Counted from the stretch's first letter, positions 8,311-17,521 are shown. The stretch: DNA of 64,000 nt from Micromonospora sp. NBC_01699 (GCF_036250065.1 NZ_CP109199.1:5766001-5830000), one strand, 5' to 3'. Notes: generated by a model from the letters alone, not told the origin. Translations and numbers: made by a program.

Positions 8311-10020
8311 GTGAGCACCTCGTTGCCCCCCGCCGAGCGCCGACGATCCGCCACCGGGCAACCACCCACCGCCGACCGCCGGCAACCCGACCGGGCCGCC
8401 CCGCTGGGCGGCAACCCCGGTCGCGGCGCCACCGGACGCGCCCGGCTGCTGACCCTGGGCGTACTCGGCTGCCTCGCCGTCGGCTCCGGCGCCGGCCTCG
8501 CCGCCGGGCTGGTCTCCTGCGCCGCCCCCGGCCCGAGCGACCCGGCCCGAGCCCTCACCGCCGCCGAGGCGGACCGGCTGGCGGCGATGCGGATCACCAA
8601 CCATCGCGCCGGACGGGTCGGCGTCCACGCCACGCTCGGCAGCCCGGGCACCCAGATCGAACTGACCGGCACGGTCGACTGGCCCCGAGGGCTCGCCTAC
8701 CTGAGCGTCACCGGGCCGGGCGCCGGCACTCAGCGGGGACTGCTCCAGGCCGTACCCGGACTGGTGCTCAGCCGCCCGGACCCGGCGGCCGGGCCGGACC
8801 GGACCGGCGGCGGACCGGGCCCGCTGCCGGCGCTGGTACCGCCGGCACCGGCACCGCCACCGCCCGCGACACCACCCGGCGACGGCTGGCGGGCCCGTCG
8901 GATGGTCACCGGCGGACCGGTGCCGGCCGCGGTCGACTCGTTCCTCACCCTGCTCTTTACCGTCGCCGCCGACCGGCCGGACCCGACCGGGCCGCTGCTG
9001 ACCCGGGACACCGCCCGGTGGCTGGGCCGGGACCGGGTCGACGGGACCACCGTCGACGTGCTGCTCGGCCCCGCCGTGCCCGCGCTCACCCCGAACCCCG
9101 ACCCGGCCACCGGCGGGGCGACCCCGGCACCGCTCGCCGGTGGACCGGCCGGCGGCGCCGTACGGTACTGGCTGGACCGCGACGGACGGCTGCACCGGTT
9201 CGAGGCGCTGCTCGCCGGTGACGTGCCGGTCCAGGTCGACCTCGACCGGGCCGAGCGGCCCGAGCTGACCGCCGTCGCCGCGCTCGGCGGCGCACCGGCA
9301 CAGCCACGGGCGGCCACCCGCGCCGAGGCCGACCTGCTCGCGCGAGTACGGACGGCGAACCGGGCGCTCGGCGGCGCGGAGATCACCCTCGCGGTGCCCA
9401 CCACCGCGCCCGTGCCCGAACTGCCGGCGGTCAACCTCCGGGCGGCGGGCTGGGTCGACTGGTCCGACGGCGTCGCCTACCTCGCCGTACACGAACTCGA
9501 CCGGCCGGGCGAGCGGACCCTGATCCGGGCCAACCGGACCGGCGTGGCGGTACGCGACGTCCCGTCGTCGCCCTCCACGAAGGGATCGACCGGCCCGGCG
9601 TCCGACCGGCCACCCGGCGCGGCCGGTGCCGTACCGCCGCCGCTGCCCCCGCCCCGCGACCGGCACTGGGAGCAGCTGAGCTGGCAGCAGCGCACCGACG
9701 CGCACGGGGCCCCGGACCTGGACCTGTTGCTGAACGAGGCACTGGCAATCGGCGGCGCCGGGCTGGGACCGGTGCAACGACTGCGCGACTCGGCGAGCCG
9801 GCTGCGGCAGGACCGGCTCGACGGGCGGCCGGTGACGGTGTTCGAGATCCCGAAGGAGGCCGAGGCGGGAGTCGGCCGGGGAGAGGCCCGGCTGCGCTAC
9901 TGGGTGGACGCCACGGGGCTGCTGCGCCGGCTGGAGCTGCGTACGCGTACCGGCGCGTTCGCCCAGCTCGACCTCACCCCCGGCCCGGTGCCGGCCCTGC
10001 CCGCCGTGCCGCTGCGCTGA
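8311..10020 (+). CDS. Putative lipoprotein with two LppX/LolA-like repeats
   Basis: 569 aa from GTG 8311. The start is uncertain: upstream frame is open but overlaps uvrB, and no ribosome site is clear. A basic region of about 45 residues precedes a hydrophobic stretch (residues 46-69) ending in LVSC, a lipobox with Cys 70. After it come two similar units. The first has [17 protein letters not shown], a domain with [12 protein letters not shown], and [17 protein letters not shown]. The second has [29 protein letters not shown], and [16 protein letters not shown]. This internal duplication resembles beta-sheet lipid-binding lipoproteins (LppX/LprG/LolA type), an inference from pattern only. 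It probably sits outside the membrane. Confidence 0.7.
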   Translation: MSTSLPPAERRRSATGQPPTADRRQPDRAAPLGGNPGRGATGRARLLTLGVLGCLAVGSGAGLAAGLVSCAAPGPSDPARALTAAEADRLAAMRITNHRAGRVGVHATLGSPGTQIELTGTVDWPRGLAYLSVTGPGAGTQRGLLQAVPGLVLSRPDPAAGPDRTGGGPGPLPALVPPAPAPPPPATPPGDGWRARRMVTGGPVPAAVDSFLTLLFTVAADRPDPTGPLLTRDTARWLGRDRVDGTTVDVLLGPAVPALTPNPDPATGGATPAPLAGGPAGGAVRYWLDRDGRLHRFEALLAGDVPVQVDLDRAERPELTAVAALGGAPAQPRAATRAEADLLARVRTANRALGGAEITLAVPTTAPVPELPAVNLRAAGWVDWSDGVAYLAVHELDRPGERTLIRANRTGVAVRDVPSSPSTKGSTGPASDRPPGAAGAVPPPLPPPRDRHWEQLSWQQRTDAHGAPDLDLLLNEALAIGGAGLGPVQRLRDSASRLRQDRLDGRPVTVFEIPKEAEAGVGRGEARLRYWVDATGLLRRLELRTRTGAFAQLDLTPGPVPALPAVPLR

Positions 10021-10041
10021 CCCGACCGGGGCGCCGCCGCT

Positions 10042-10079
10042 GGTCGGTGTGGCCACCGGACCCGGTGACCACACCGACC
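10042..10079. terminator. Bidirectional hairpin between convergent genes
   Basis: Arms 10042-10059 and 10062-10079 are inverted repeats of 18 bases with one mismatch and a two-base gap. The hairpin lies in the 75-base gap between the lipoprotein gene (ends 10020) and coaE (ends 10096), so it can stop transcripts from both sides. There is no U-tract, as is common in GC-rich actinomycetes. Confidence 0.75.
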
Positions 10080-10095
10080 GCCGCCAATCCGCTGC

Positions 10096-11277
10096 TCAGG
10101 GACGCCAGTCGGTGGTGGCCGCCCACCGCTCGGCCTCGACGTGCTCGCCGTCGAACCAGGGCTCCTTCGCCGCCGCGTAGCTGGCCGTGTCCGGGCCGCC
10201 GGCCGCCAGCCCGCGCTTGAGCGCCAGGTAACCGGCGCGTTGCCGCTCGTCCGCGCGCAGGTGATCGCGCATCAGCAGGGCGTAGCGCCACCCCGGCGTG
10301 CCGCCCACCCGCAGGTGCAGGTTGACCGGTCGGGCCGGGTCGGCGCTGCCATGCAGCCGCTTCTCCCAGCGGGCGTCGCCGGTCGGGTACCGGGGCTGGT
10401 CCCACCAGTCGCCGGCGCAACGCGGGAAGCCGGCGTCACCGAGCGGGCCGGCGAGCTTGTCGGCCTGGTCGATGGACTCGACGGTGAGCTGGATGTCGAT
10501 CACGTTCTTGGCCGCCAGTCCGGGCACCGAGGTGGAGCCGACGTGGTCGATCCGGAGGTCGGCGGGACGAACCGCGTGCCGGATCCGGGCGGCGAGGCGG
10601 GCGTACTGCACCGGCCAGTCCGGGTCGGCCTCGGTGAGCTTCACCGTCCCGCCCCGGACCGCGACGCCGTCGCGCAGGTTGTGCTCGTACGGCAGCAGCC
10701 GGTCCCGCCAGAGCGTCTCCACCCGGCCGTGCAGGTCCGCCAGGTCGCCGTCGTTGCCGAGCACGACGTCGGCGGCGGCCCGCCGCTGCGGGTCCCCGGT
10801 CTGGGCTCTGATCCGCTGCTCGGCCTGCTCGACGCTCATCCCCCGGTCGCGGACCAGCCGGTCCACCCGGGTGGCCCGGTCCGCGGTCACCACGACCACC
10901 AGGTGGTACGTCGGCGCGAGCCCCGCCTCGACCAGCAGCGGTACGTCGTTGACCACTATCGCGTCGGCGGGCGCCCCGGCGGCGAGTTGAGCGGTACGGG
11001 CCCGGACCCGCGGATGGGTGATCCGTTCCAGTTGTCGTCGCGCCGGCTCGTCGTCGAACACGAGCGCGCCGAGGGCGGGCCGGTCCAGGCTGCCGTCGGC
11101 GGCGAGCACCCGGTCGCCGAAGGTCGCCACGATCTCGGCCAGGCCCTCGGTTCCGGGTGCGACCACCTCGCGGGCGATCCGGTCGGCGTCGATGAGCACC
11201 GCGCCGAGCCGGCTCAGTCGGGTCGCCACGACGCTCTTGCCCGATCCGATTCCACCGGTAAGCCCCACCATCAGCAC
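10096..11277 (-). CDS. coaE: Dephospho-CoA kinase fused to UPF0157/GrpB domain
   Basis: 393 aa. CoaE phosphorylates the ribose 3'-OH of dephospho-CoA, the last step of coenzyme A synthesis. The P-loop GLTGGIGSGKS is at the N-terminus, and VVNDVPLLVEAGL and the lid-like RDRGMSVEQAEQRI follow. From about residue 205 a second domain starts (VKLTEADPDWPVQYARLAARI ... IDHVGSTSVPGLAAKNVIDIQL), which is the GrpB/UPF0157 nucleotidyltransferase-like family. The same fusion is known in M. tuberculosis CoaE (Rv1631). I chose GTG 11277 because it matches that protein's N-terminus; ATG 11271 or 11313 is possible. It is followed by the hairpin at 10042. Confidence 0.93.
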   Translation of the reverse strand: MLMVGLTGGIGSGKSVVATRLSRLGAVLIDADRIAREVVAPGTEGLAEIVATFGDRVLAADGSLDRPALGALVFDDEPARRQLERITHPRVRARTAQLAAGAPADAIVVNDVPLLVEAGLAPTYHLVVVVTADRATRVDRLVRDRGMSVEQAEQRIRAQTGDPQRRAAADVVLGNDGDLADLHGRVETLWRDRLLPYEHNLRDGVAVRGGTVKLTEADPDWPVQYARLAARIRHAVRPADLRIDHVGSTSVPGLAAKNVIDIQLTVESIDQADKLAGPLGDAGFPRCAGDWWDQPRYPTGDARWEKRLHGSADPARPVNLHLRVGGTPGWRYALLMRDHLRADERQRAGYLALKRGLAAGGPDTASYAAAKEPWFDGEHVEAERWAATTDWRP

Positions 11278-11347
11278 CGGCCCAGTCAACCCCGCCGCCC
11301 CAACCCCCGGCAACCCACCCCACCCGGTTCCCCCCCCCGCCCCACCT

Positions 11348-11410
11348 CGTTGATCATGAAGTTAACAACGGTTCGAGCGCGCTGACCCGTTGCTAACTTC
11401 ATGATCAACG
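11348..11410. repeat. Palindromic intergenic repeat with TGATCATGAAGTTA arms
   Basis: Arms 11348-11371 and 11387-11410 form an inverted repeat of 24 bases with one mismatch around a spacer of 15 bases. Each arm contains TTGATCATGAAGTTA. The arms are markedly AT-richer than the surroundings. The element lies between coaE and rpsA, 71 bases beyond the assigned coaE start. Its left side is a C-rich run and its right side a G-rich run, so the whole block is a larger quasi-palindrome. I recall similar palindromes in intergenic regions of Micromonosporaceae, but could not check copy number here. Confidence 0.8.
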
Positions 11411-11413
11411 ACG

Positions 11414-11458
11414 TGAGGGGTGGGGGTGGGTGGGTGGGGGTGGGTGGGGGTGGGTGGA
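11414..11458 (+). repeat. G-rich tract with repeated GGGTGGG units
   Basis: The plus strand carries at least six runs of three to five G separated by single T bases or short spacers. This fits the G-quadruplex consensus on the plus strand. It lies between the palindromic repeat and the rpsA terminator-like hairpin. On the template for rpsA and coaE, which are minus-strand genes, it would appear as C runs in the transcript. Confidence 0.7.
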
Positions 11459-11461
11459 CGG

Positions 11462-11495
11462 CGGCCCCGCCCTTCCGTGGGGAAGGACGGGGCCG
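11462..11495 (-). terminator. rpsA terminator hairpin
   Basis: Arms 11462-11476 and 11481-11495 pair over 15 bases with one C-A mismatch and a four-base loop. It begins 43 bases past the rpsA stop codon on the minus strand, a typical place for an intrinsic terminator, although no U-run follows. Confidence 0.75.
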
Positions 11496-11537
11496 TCGTG
11501 TGGTTCTACCCGCGGGTTGGGTCACCCGTGGGGCGGC

Positions 11538-13034
11538 TCACTTACCGCCGGCGAGCTTCTCCCGCAGTGCGGCGAGCGCCTCGTCGGTGGCCAGGGTGCC
11601 AGCCGGCTCCTCGGCCTGACGGGCCGGCGCCGGGGTGGACGACGAGGTCGCCCCGCCGCCACCGGTGCTGACCGGGGTCGGGTTGGCAGCGGCCTCGGCG
11701 TCGGCGGCGCGGGAGGTCTGCACCTGCTTGGTGTGGGCCTCCCAGCGGGTACGAGCCTCGGCGTACTGCGTCTCCCAGGTTTCGCGCTGCTTGTCGAAAC
11801 CTTCGAGCCACTCCCCGGTCTCCGGGTCGAAGCCCTCGGGGTAGATGTAGTTGCCCTCGTTGTCGTACGTCGCGGCCATGCCGTAGAGGGTCGGGTCGAA
11901 GTGCTCCTCGCCCTCGACGAAGCCCTCGTTGGCCTGCTTGAGCGAGAGCGAGATCCGCCGCCGCTCAAGGTCGATGTCGATGACCTTGACCATGACGTCC
12001 GAGCCGACCTGGACGACCTGCTCCGGGATCTCCACGTGGCGCTCGGCCAGCTCGGAGATGTGGACCAGGCCCTCGATGCCGTCGTCCACCCGGACGAACG
12101 CACCGAACGGGACCAGCTTGGTGACCTTGCCCGGCACGATCTGCTGGATCGCGTGGGTCCGGGCGAACTGCCGCCACGGGTCCTCCTGGGTCGCCTTCAG
12201 CGACAGCGAGACGCGCTCGCGGTCGAGATCGACGTCCAGGACCTCGACCTCCACCTCCTGGCCGACCTCGACCACCTCGGAGGGGTGGTCGATGTGCTTC
12301 CAGGACAGCTCGGAGACGTGCACCAGACCGTCGACGCCGCCGAGGTCGACGAACGCACCGAAGTTGACGATCGAGGAGACGACGCCCTTGCGGACCTGCC
12401 CCTTCTGCAACTTGTTGAGGAACTCGGTGCGCACCTCGGACTGGGTCTGCTCCAGCCAGGCCCGGCGGGACAGGACCACGTTGTTGCGGTTCTTGTCCAG
12501 CTCGATGATCTTGGCTTCGAGTTCCCGGCCCACGTACGGTTGCAGGTCCCGCACCCGACGCATCTCCACCAGCGACGCGGGCAGGAAGCCCCGCAGGCCG
12601 ATGTCGAGGATGAGGCCACCCTTGACCACCTCGATGACGGAACCGCGAACGACGCCGTCCTCGTCCTTGATCTTCTCGATGGTGCCCCAGGCGCGCTCGT
12701 ACTGCGCCCGCTTCTTCGAGAGGATCAGCCGGCCCTCTTTGTCCTCCTTCTGGAGAACCAGGGCTTCGATGTGGTCACCAACGGAAACCACATCGGCGGG
12801 GTCGACATCGTGCTTGATCGACAACTCGCGCGAGGGGATGACACCCTCGGTCTTGTAGCCGATGTCGAGCAGGACCTCGTCCCGATCGACCTTGACGACG
12901 GTGCCTTCGACAATATCGCCGTCGTTGAAGTACTTGATGGTCTCGTCGATCGCGGCGAGGAAAGCTTCCTCGGAGCCGAGATCGTCGTGGGTGACCCGGT
13001 TGGCGCTCGAGGGGGCCTCGATGCTGCTCGTCAT
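11538..13034 (-). CDS. rpsA: 30S ribosomal protein S1
   Basis: 498 aa. S1 binds mRNA leader regions and docks on the 30S subunit. Four S1 RNA-binding domains are seen at roughly residues 38-108, 125-193, 210-283 and 300-370; the last two keep the signature (FGAFVDLGGVDGLVHVSEL and FGAFVRVDDGIEGLVHISEL). Actinobacterial S1 has four domains rather than the six of E. coli, so this is full length. A low-complexity Ala/Pro/Thr tail of about 80 residues follows. Start ATG 13034 has GGAG about 11 bases upstream. Neighbours coaE and polA are the usual ones. Confidence 0.98.
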   Translation of the reverse strand: MTSSIEAPSSANRVTHDDLGSEEAFLAAIDETIKYFNDGDIVEGTVVKVDRDEVLLDIGYKTEGVIPSRELSIKHDVDPADVVSVGDHIEALVLQKEDKEGRLILSKKRAQYERAWGTIEKIKDEDGVVRGSVIEVVKGGLILDIGLRGFLPASLVEMRRVRDLQPYVGRELEAKIIELDKNRNNVVLSRRAWLEQTQSEVRTEFLNKLQKGQVRKGVVSSIVNFGAFVDLGGVDGLVHVSELSWKHIDHPSEVVEVGQEVEVEVLDVDLDRERVSLSLKATQEDPWRQFARTHAIQQIVPGKVTKLVPFGAFVRVDDGIEGLVHISELAERHVEIPEQVVQVGSDVMVKVIDIDLERRRISLSLKQANEGFVEGEEHFDPTLYGMAATYDNEGNYIYPEGFDPETGEWLEGFDKQRETWETQYAEARTRWEAHTKQVQTSRAADAEAAANPTPVSTGGGGATSSSTPAPARQAEEPAGTLATDEALAALREKLAGGK

Positions 13035-13367
13035 GTGGGCGGTTGCTCCGGTCGGATGGGTGTCACAGCAGGCGTTTGTGTCGCAGTGACCTGTTTGCGC
13101 CAGCGGATCCGTCGCCGTACACACCTAACGATCATGCGTGAGACCGTGGGATATGCCCGTCGACCGCGGACCTGCTCCCTGCCGAGGCACACGATCCGCG
13201 AGCGCATCGAACAGCTTACCGTGCGCATTACCACAGCATGCAAGCCCTCCTGCCACCTGATGCGACACGCCGTCCACGACGCGGGAACTCGCCCGTTTCC
13301 GGGGTCGTCCGGCGCGTCGGCGAGGCCGCCCGCGACGTGCGCGTACCCGGCCTCTAGCGTGGCCGGG
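13035..13367. other. Divergent promoter region between rpsA and methyltransferase gene
   Basis: These 333 bases hold no credible gene. They must contain the rpsA promoter and leader on the minus strand. A TAGGTG hexamer on the minus strand near 13125 and a TAGCGT hexamer on the plus strand just before the methyltransferase start (near 13353) could be -10 elements, but matching -35 elements are not clear. A long plus-strand reading frame through this region and antisense to rpsA is a GC-bias artefact. Confidence 0.5.
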
Positions 13368-14186
13368 ATGAGCGACGACGAGGCCGAGGGTGTGACCCGG
13401 CGCACGGTCAGCGACAGCGAGACCCGCCGGGCGAGCCGGCAGTGGTGGGACCGGGACGCCGACGACTACCAGGCCGAGCACGGCGAGTTCCTCGGCGACG
13501 TCGACTTCGTCTGGTGCCCCGAGCGGCTGCGCGAGGCCGACGCCCGGCTGCTCGGCGAGCTGCCCGGCCGCCGGGTGCTGGAGCTCGGCTGCGGCGCCGC
13601 CTCGGCCGCCCGCTGGCTCGCCACCCAACAGGCCCGGCCGGTCGCCCTGGACCTGTCCGCCGGCATGTTGCGGCACGCCGCGCGCGCGGCCGGAACCTCC
13701 GGCGTACGGGTGCCGCTGGTCCAGGCCGACGCCCTCGCGCTGCCGTTCGCCGACAACGCCTTCGACATCGTCTGTACGGCGTTCGGCGCGGTGCCGTTCG
13801 TCGCCGACTCGGCGGCGGTGATGCGGGAGGTGTTCCGGGTGCTGCGCCCCGGCGGCCGGTGGGTCTTCTCGGTCACCCACCCGATGCGCTGGATCTTCCT
13901 CGACGACCCGGGCGAGGGCGGCCTCAAGGCGGTGCACTCCTACTTCGACCGGCGCCCGTACGTGGAGCAGGACGGCACCGGGGTGCCCAGCTACGTCGAG
14001 CAGCACCGGACCCTCGGCGACCGGATCCGGGAGCTGGTCGGCGCCGGGTTCCGGCTGCGTGACCTGGTGGAGCCGGAGTGGCCGGAGGGGCACGAGCAAC
14101 TGTGGGGGCAGTGGAGCCCGCTGCGCGGCCGACTCTTCCCCGGTACGGCGATCTTCGTCAGCGACAAACCGCCCGTCCCGGCCTGA
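13368..14186 (+). CDS. Class I SAM-dependent methyltransferase
   Basis: 272 aa from ATG 13368. The SAM-binding motif I is VLELGCGAASAARWL (residues 70-84), followed by the acidic residue in PVALDLS, motif II-like ADALALPFADNAFDIVC, and the post-motif LRPGGRWVFSVTHPM. This is the UbiE/Methyltransf_11 type, which methylates small molecules. The substrate is unknown. The same protein is commonly found beside rpsA and polA in actinomycetes. A possible -10 element sits only about 15 bases upstream, so the transcript could have a very short leader. Confidence 0.9.
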   Translation: MSDDEAEGVTRRTVSDSETRRASRQWWDRDADDYQAEHGEFLGDVDFVWCPERLREADARLLGELPGRRVLELGCGAASAARWLATQQARPVALDLSAGMLRHAARAAGTSGVRVPLVQADALALPFADNAFDIVCTAFGAVPFVADSAAVMREVFRVLRPGGRWVFSVTHPMRWIFLDDPGEGGLKAVHSYFDRRPYVEQDGTGVPSYVEQHRTLGDRIRELVGAGFRLRDLVEPEWPEGHEQLWGQWSPLRGRLFPGTAIFVSDKPPVPA

Positions 14187-14240
14187 ACCGCCGCCCGCAC
14201 CGCCCCGGTTTTCGGCCCGGTGGGCAGGGTAGACCGGGTC

Positions 14241-14459
14241 ATGGACAAGGACGAGAAGCTGCACAAGGGCGACCGGGTGAGCTGGCGCAGCCACGGCGGG
14301 ACCGCGTACGGCACGGTCCAGGAGGAGATCACGAAACGGACGACCGCGGCCAGACGTACGGTCGACGCCAGCAAGGAGGATCCGCAGTACCGGGTCCGAT
14401 CGGACTCCGGCGGCGAGGCGGTGCACAAGCCGGGAGCGTTGCGCCGTGCCCCGCGGTGA
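14241..14459 (+). CDS. DUF2945 small protein (TUDOR-like, HVA1 family)
   Basis: 72 aa. Residues 1-60 (KLHKGDRVSWRSHGGTAYGTV ... DPQYRVRSDSGGEAVHKPGALR) match the DUF2945 pattern, a small SH3/TUDOR-like domain with alternating charged strands. The function is unknown. ATG 14241 was preferred over an earlier in-frame start at 14220. Its end overlaps the next gene by 14 bases, so the two are translationally coupled. The pairing with DUF3140 is, from memory, common. Confidence 0.8.
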   Translation: MDKDEKLHKGDRVSWRSHGGTAYGTVQEEITKRTTAARRTVDASKEDPQYRVRSDSGGEAVHKPGALRRAPR

Positions 14460-14784
14460 GGACCGGGCCGACGTCTACCGGGACTTCACCGACGCGGTCA
14501 ACATGAAGCCCGGCGAGCTGGAGACGTGGCTGGACACCGACGACTCCAAGGCGGTCGGTCAGCACTCCCGCGGCGGCGGCGAGTCGGTCGGCCACGAGTC
14601 CGGGCGGCGGATCATCGGACTGTTGCGCCGCAAGCGGGCGGAACTGACCGACCGGGACTACGCGCACATGCGCAAGGTCGTCGGTTACGTGCACCGGCAC
14701 ATGGCGCAGCGCCCCCGGGGCGACGTCAGCCGCACCCGGTGGCGCTTCTCCCTGATGAACTGGGGCCACGACCCGCTCAGGTGA
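14446..14784 (+). CDS. DUF3140 protein
   Basis: 112 aa. The sequence YRDFTDAVNMKPGELETWL followed by DSKAVGQ and GHESGRRIIGLLRRKRAEL is the DUF3140 pattern; VVGYVHRHMAQRP and WRFSLMNWGHDP follow. The protein is highly charged and helical and lacks a signal peptide. Its function is not known. It shares a transcript with the DUF2945 gene and converges with polA, leaving only 13 bases between stop codons. Confidence 0.85.
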   Translation: MPRGEDRADVYRDFTDAVNMKPGELETWLDTDDSKAVGQHSRGGGESVGHESGRRIIGLLRRKRAELTDRDYAHMRKVVGYVHRHMAQRPRGDVSRTRWRFSLMNWGHDPLR

Positions 14785-14797
14785 CCCGCACGCCGAC

Positions 14798-17521
14798 TCA
14801 GTGGTCGGCGCTGTTCCAGTCCCGGCCCGCACCAACCGAGACCTCCAGCGGTACGGAGAGCGGGTGCGCGTTGCCCATCTCGCGCCGGACCAGCGCCTCA
14901 AGCTGCTCCCGCTCGCCGGGGGCGACCTCGAAGACCAACTCGTCGTGCACCTGTAGCAGCATCCGGGAGCGCAGGCCGGAGCCGCGCAGCGCGGTGTCGA
15001 CGTGCAGCATGGCAACCTTGATCATGTCGGCGGCCGAGCCCTGGATCGGGGCGTTGAGCGCCATCCGCTCGGCCATCTCCCGCCGCTGCCGGTTGTCGCT
15101 GACCAGGTCCGGCAGGTAGCGCCGCCGGCCGAGCATGGTCTCGGTGTAACCGTCGCGCACGGCCCGACGCACCACCTCCTGGAGGTAGTCGCGCACCCCC
15201 CCGAACCGGGTGAAGTACTCCTCCATCAGCCCGCGCGCCTCGTCCGCGGCGATGTTGAGCTGCTGGGCCAGGCCGAACGCGCTCAGCCCGTACGCCAGGC
15301 CGTAGTTCATTGCCTTGATCTTGCGGCGCTGGTCGGCGGTGACCTCCGCGACCGGCACGTGGAAGACGAACGACGCGGTGGCGGCGTGGAAGTCCTCGCC
15401 CGAGTTGAACGCCTCGATCAGCGCCTCGTCGCCGGAGAGGTGCGCCATGATCCGCATCTCGATCTGGCTGTAGTCGGCGGTGAGCAGGGTGTCGTAGCCG
15501 GTGCCGACCACGAAGGCGCGCCGGATCCGCCGCCCCTCCTCGGTCCGGATCGGGATGTTCTGGAGGTTGGGGTCGGTCGAGGAGAGCCGACCGGTGGCCG
15601 CCACCGTCTGGTTGTAGGTGGTGTGGATCCGGCCGTCGTCGGAGATCGACTTGAGTAGCCCGTCGACGGTCGACTTGAGCCGGGCCACGTCCCGGTGGCG
15701 CAGCAGGTGACCCAGCACCGGGTGCGGGTTCTGCGCGTAGAGCCACTGCAACGCGTCCGCGTCGGTGGTGTAGCCGGTCTTGATCTTCTTGGTCTTGGGC
15801 AGCCCCAGCTCGGTGAAGAGGATCTCCTGGAGCTGCTTGGGCGAGCCGAGGTTGAACTCCCGCCCGACCACCTCGTACGCCGCCTGAGCCGCCGCCTTCA
15901 CCTCGCCCGCGAAGTGCGCCTCCAACTCGGAGAGGTAGTCGGTGTCGGCGGCGATGCCGACCTGTTCCATCTCGCCGAGCACCCGCACCAGCGGCAGTTC
16001 CACGTCGGCCAGCAACCCGGTGGACAGTGTGCCGTCGCGGGCGAGTTCGGCGTCGACCGCGTCGGCGAGGTCGAGGGTCGCGGCGGCCCGCAGCATCAGG
16101 TTCTGCTCGACCTCGCCGTCGTTGCCGAGCCCCTCGAAGGTGAGCTGGCCGGACTCCGGCTGGTCGACCCGCAGCTCCCGGTGCAGATAGCGCAGGGCCA
16201 GGTCACCCAGGTCGTACGAGCGCTGGTCCGGCCGGGCCAGGTAGGCCGCGAGCGCGGTGTCGCGGGTGACCCCGCGCAGCTGCCAGCCGTGCGCGGCGAA
16301 CGCCAGCGACGCCGGCTTGCTGTCGTGCAGGACCTTCGGCCGCGCCTCGTCGGCCAGCCAGCCGGCCACCGCCGCCTCGTCGGCCGGATCCAGCGTGACC
16401 GGGTCGAACCAGCCGCCGGCACCGCTCGCCGTGGCCACCGCGATCCCGGTCAGCGAGCCGGTGCCGCGACCGAAGGTGCCGGCCACCGCCATCCCGGTCG
16501 GCGTGCCGACGGGGGCGTGCTCGGCCAGCCAGGCCGCCACCGCACCGGTGCCGAGCACCTCGGTGGCCAGCTCGAACCCGGCCTCGGCCTCCGGCTGCAC
16601 CGCCTCCAGGTACTGGTAGAGCCGGTCGCGCAGGACCCGGAACTGGAGCGTGTCGAAGACCTGGTGGACCGCCTCGCGGTCCCAGCCGGCCCAGCGGGCG
16701 TCGGCCGTGCCCAGCGACAGCTCCAGGTCGTCGACGAGCCGGTTGAGCTCGTAGTTGCGGATCACGTCGGCGAGCCGTTCGCGCAGGCTCTCGCCGGCCT
16801 TGCCCTTGATCTCGTCGGCCCGGGCGATCACGCCCTCCACCCCGCCGAACTGGTTGATCCACTTGGCCGCGGTCTTCGGGCCCACCCCCGGGATGCCGGG
16901 CAGGTTGTCGCTGCTCTCGCCGACCAGGGCGGCCAGGTCGCGGTACTGCTCCGGGCCGACGCCGTAACGCTCGGTGACCGCCGCCGGATCCATCCGGGCC
17001 AGGTCGGAGACGCCCTTGCGGGGGTAGAGCACGGTGACCTGGTCGCCGATAAGCTGGAAGGCGTCCCGGTCGCCGGTGCAGATCAGCACGTCCATGCCGC
17101 TCTCCCGGCCCTGCCGGGCGAGGGTGGCGATGACGTCGTCGGCCTCGTAGTCCGCCTTCTCGACCACCGGCACCCGCAGCGCGGCGAGCACCTCCTTGAC
17201 CAGGCTCACCTGGCCGTGGAAGTCGGTCGGCGTCTCGGCCCGGCCCGCCTTGTACTCGGCGTAGCGCTCGGTGCGGAACGACCGGCGGGAGATGTCGAAC
17301 GCGACGATCAGGTGGGTCGGCCGCTCGTCGCGGAGCACGTTGATCAGCATCGAGGTGAAGCCGTACACCGCGTTCGTCGGCTGTCCAGTGGTGGTGGAGA
17401 AGTTCTCCACCGGCAGCGCGAAGAAGGCCCGGTAGGCCAGCGAATGGCCGTCCAACAACAGGAGGCGGGGTGCGTCGGTCACCTCACCGACTCTAGTCGG
17501 GCCCACCGACAGGTCGGTCAC
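14798..17521 (-). CDS. polA: DNA polymerase I
   Basis: 907 aa. The 5'-3' exonuclease domain fills about residues 1-310 (LLLLDGHSLAYRAFFALP, CTGDRDAFQL, GIPGVGPKTAAKWI). A degenerate 3'-5' exonuclease-like domain follows to about 500. The polymerase domain has motif A DYSQIEMRIMAHLSGD, motif B RRKIKAMNYGLAYG and motif C LQVHDELVFEV. As in other actinobacteria the proofreading carboxylates are not evident, so editing activity is unlikely. The start is GTG 17521; an internal GTG at 17482 would remove 13 residues and neither has a clear ribosome site. Confidence 0.98.
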   Translation of the reverse strand: MTDLSVGPTRVGEVTDAPRLLLLDGHSLAYRAFFALPVENFSTTTGQPTNAVYGFTSMLINVLRDERPTHLIVAFDISRRSFRTERYAEYKAGRAETPTDFHGQVSLVKEVLAALRVPVVEKADYEADDVIATLARQGRESGMDVLICTGDRDAFQLIGDQVTVLYPRKGVSDLARMDPAAVTERYGVGPEQYRDLAALVGESSDNLPGIPGVGPKTAAKWINQFGGVEGVIARADEIKGKAGESLRERLADVIRNYELNRLVDDLELSLGTADARWAGWDREAVHQVFDTLQFRVLRDRLYQYLEAVQPEAEAGFELATEVLGTGAVAAWLAEHAPVGTPTGMAVAGTFGRGTGSLTGIAVATASGAGGWFDPVTLDPADEAAVAGWLADEARPKVLHDSKPASLAFAAHGWQLRGVTRDTALAAYLARPDQRSYDLGDLALRYLHRELRVDQPESGQLTFEGLGNDGEVEQNLMLRAAATLDLADAVDAELARDGTLSTGLLADVELPLVRVLGEMEQVGIAADTDYLSELEAHFAGEVKAAAQAAYEVVGREFNLGSPKQLQEILFTELGLPKTKKIKTGYTTDADALQWLYAQNPHPVLGHLLRHRDVARLKSTVDGLLKSISDDGRIHTTYNQTVAATGRLSSTDPNLQNIPIRTEEGRRIRRAFVVGTGYDTLLTADYSQIEMRIMAHLSGDEALIEAFNSGEDFHAATASFVFHVPVAEVTADQRRKIKAMNYGLAYGLSAFGLAQQLNIAADEARGLMEEYFTRFGGVRDYLQEVVRRAVRDGYTETMLGRRRYLPDLVSDNRQRREMAERMALNAPIQGSAADMIKVAMLHVDTALRGSGLRSRMLLQVHDELVFEVAPGEREQLEALVRREMGNAHPLSVPLEVSVGAGRDWNSADH

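Noticed and set aside
11414-11458. CRISPR-like array
   Set aside because: The repeat is a simple G/T tract without spacers, and no cas gene is present anywhere in the window.
11430-14186. A plus-strand open frame of 918 codons through the rpsA region
   Set aside because: Only the last 272 codons (from 13368) form a real methyltransferase. The rest is antisense to rpsA and open only because of extreme GC content.
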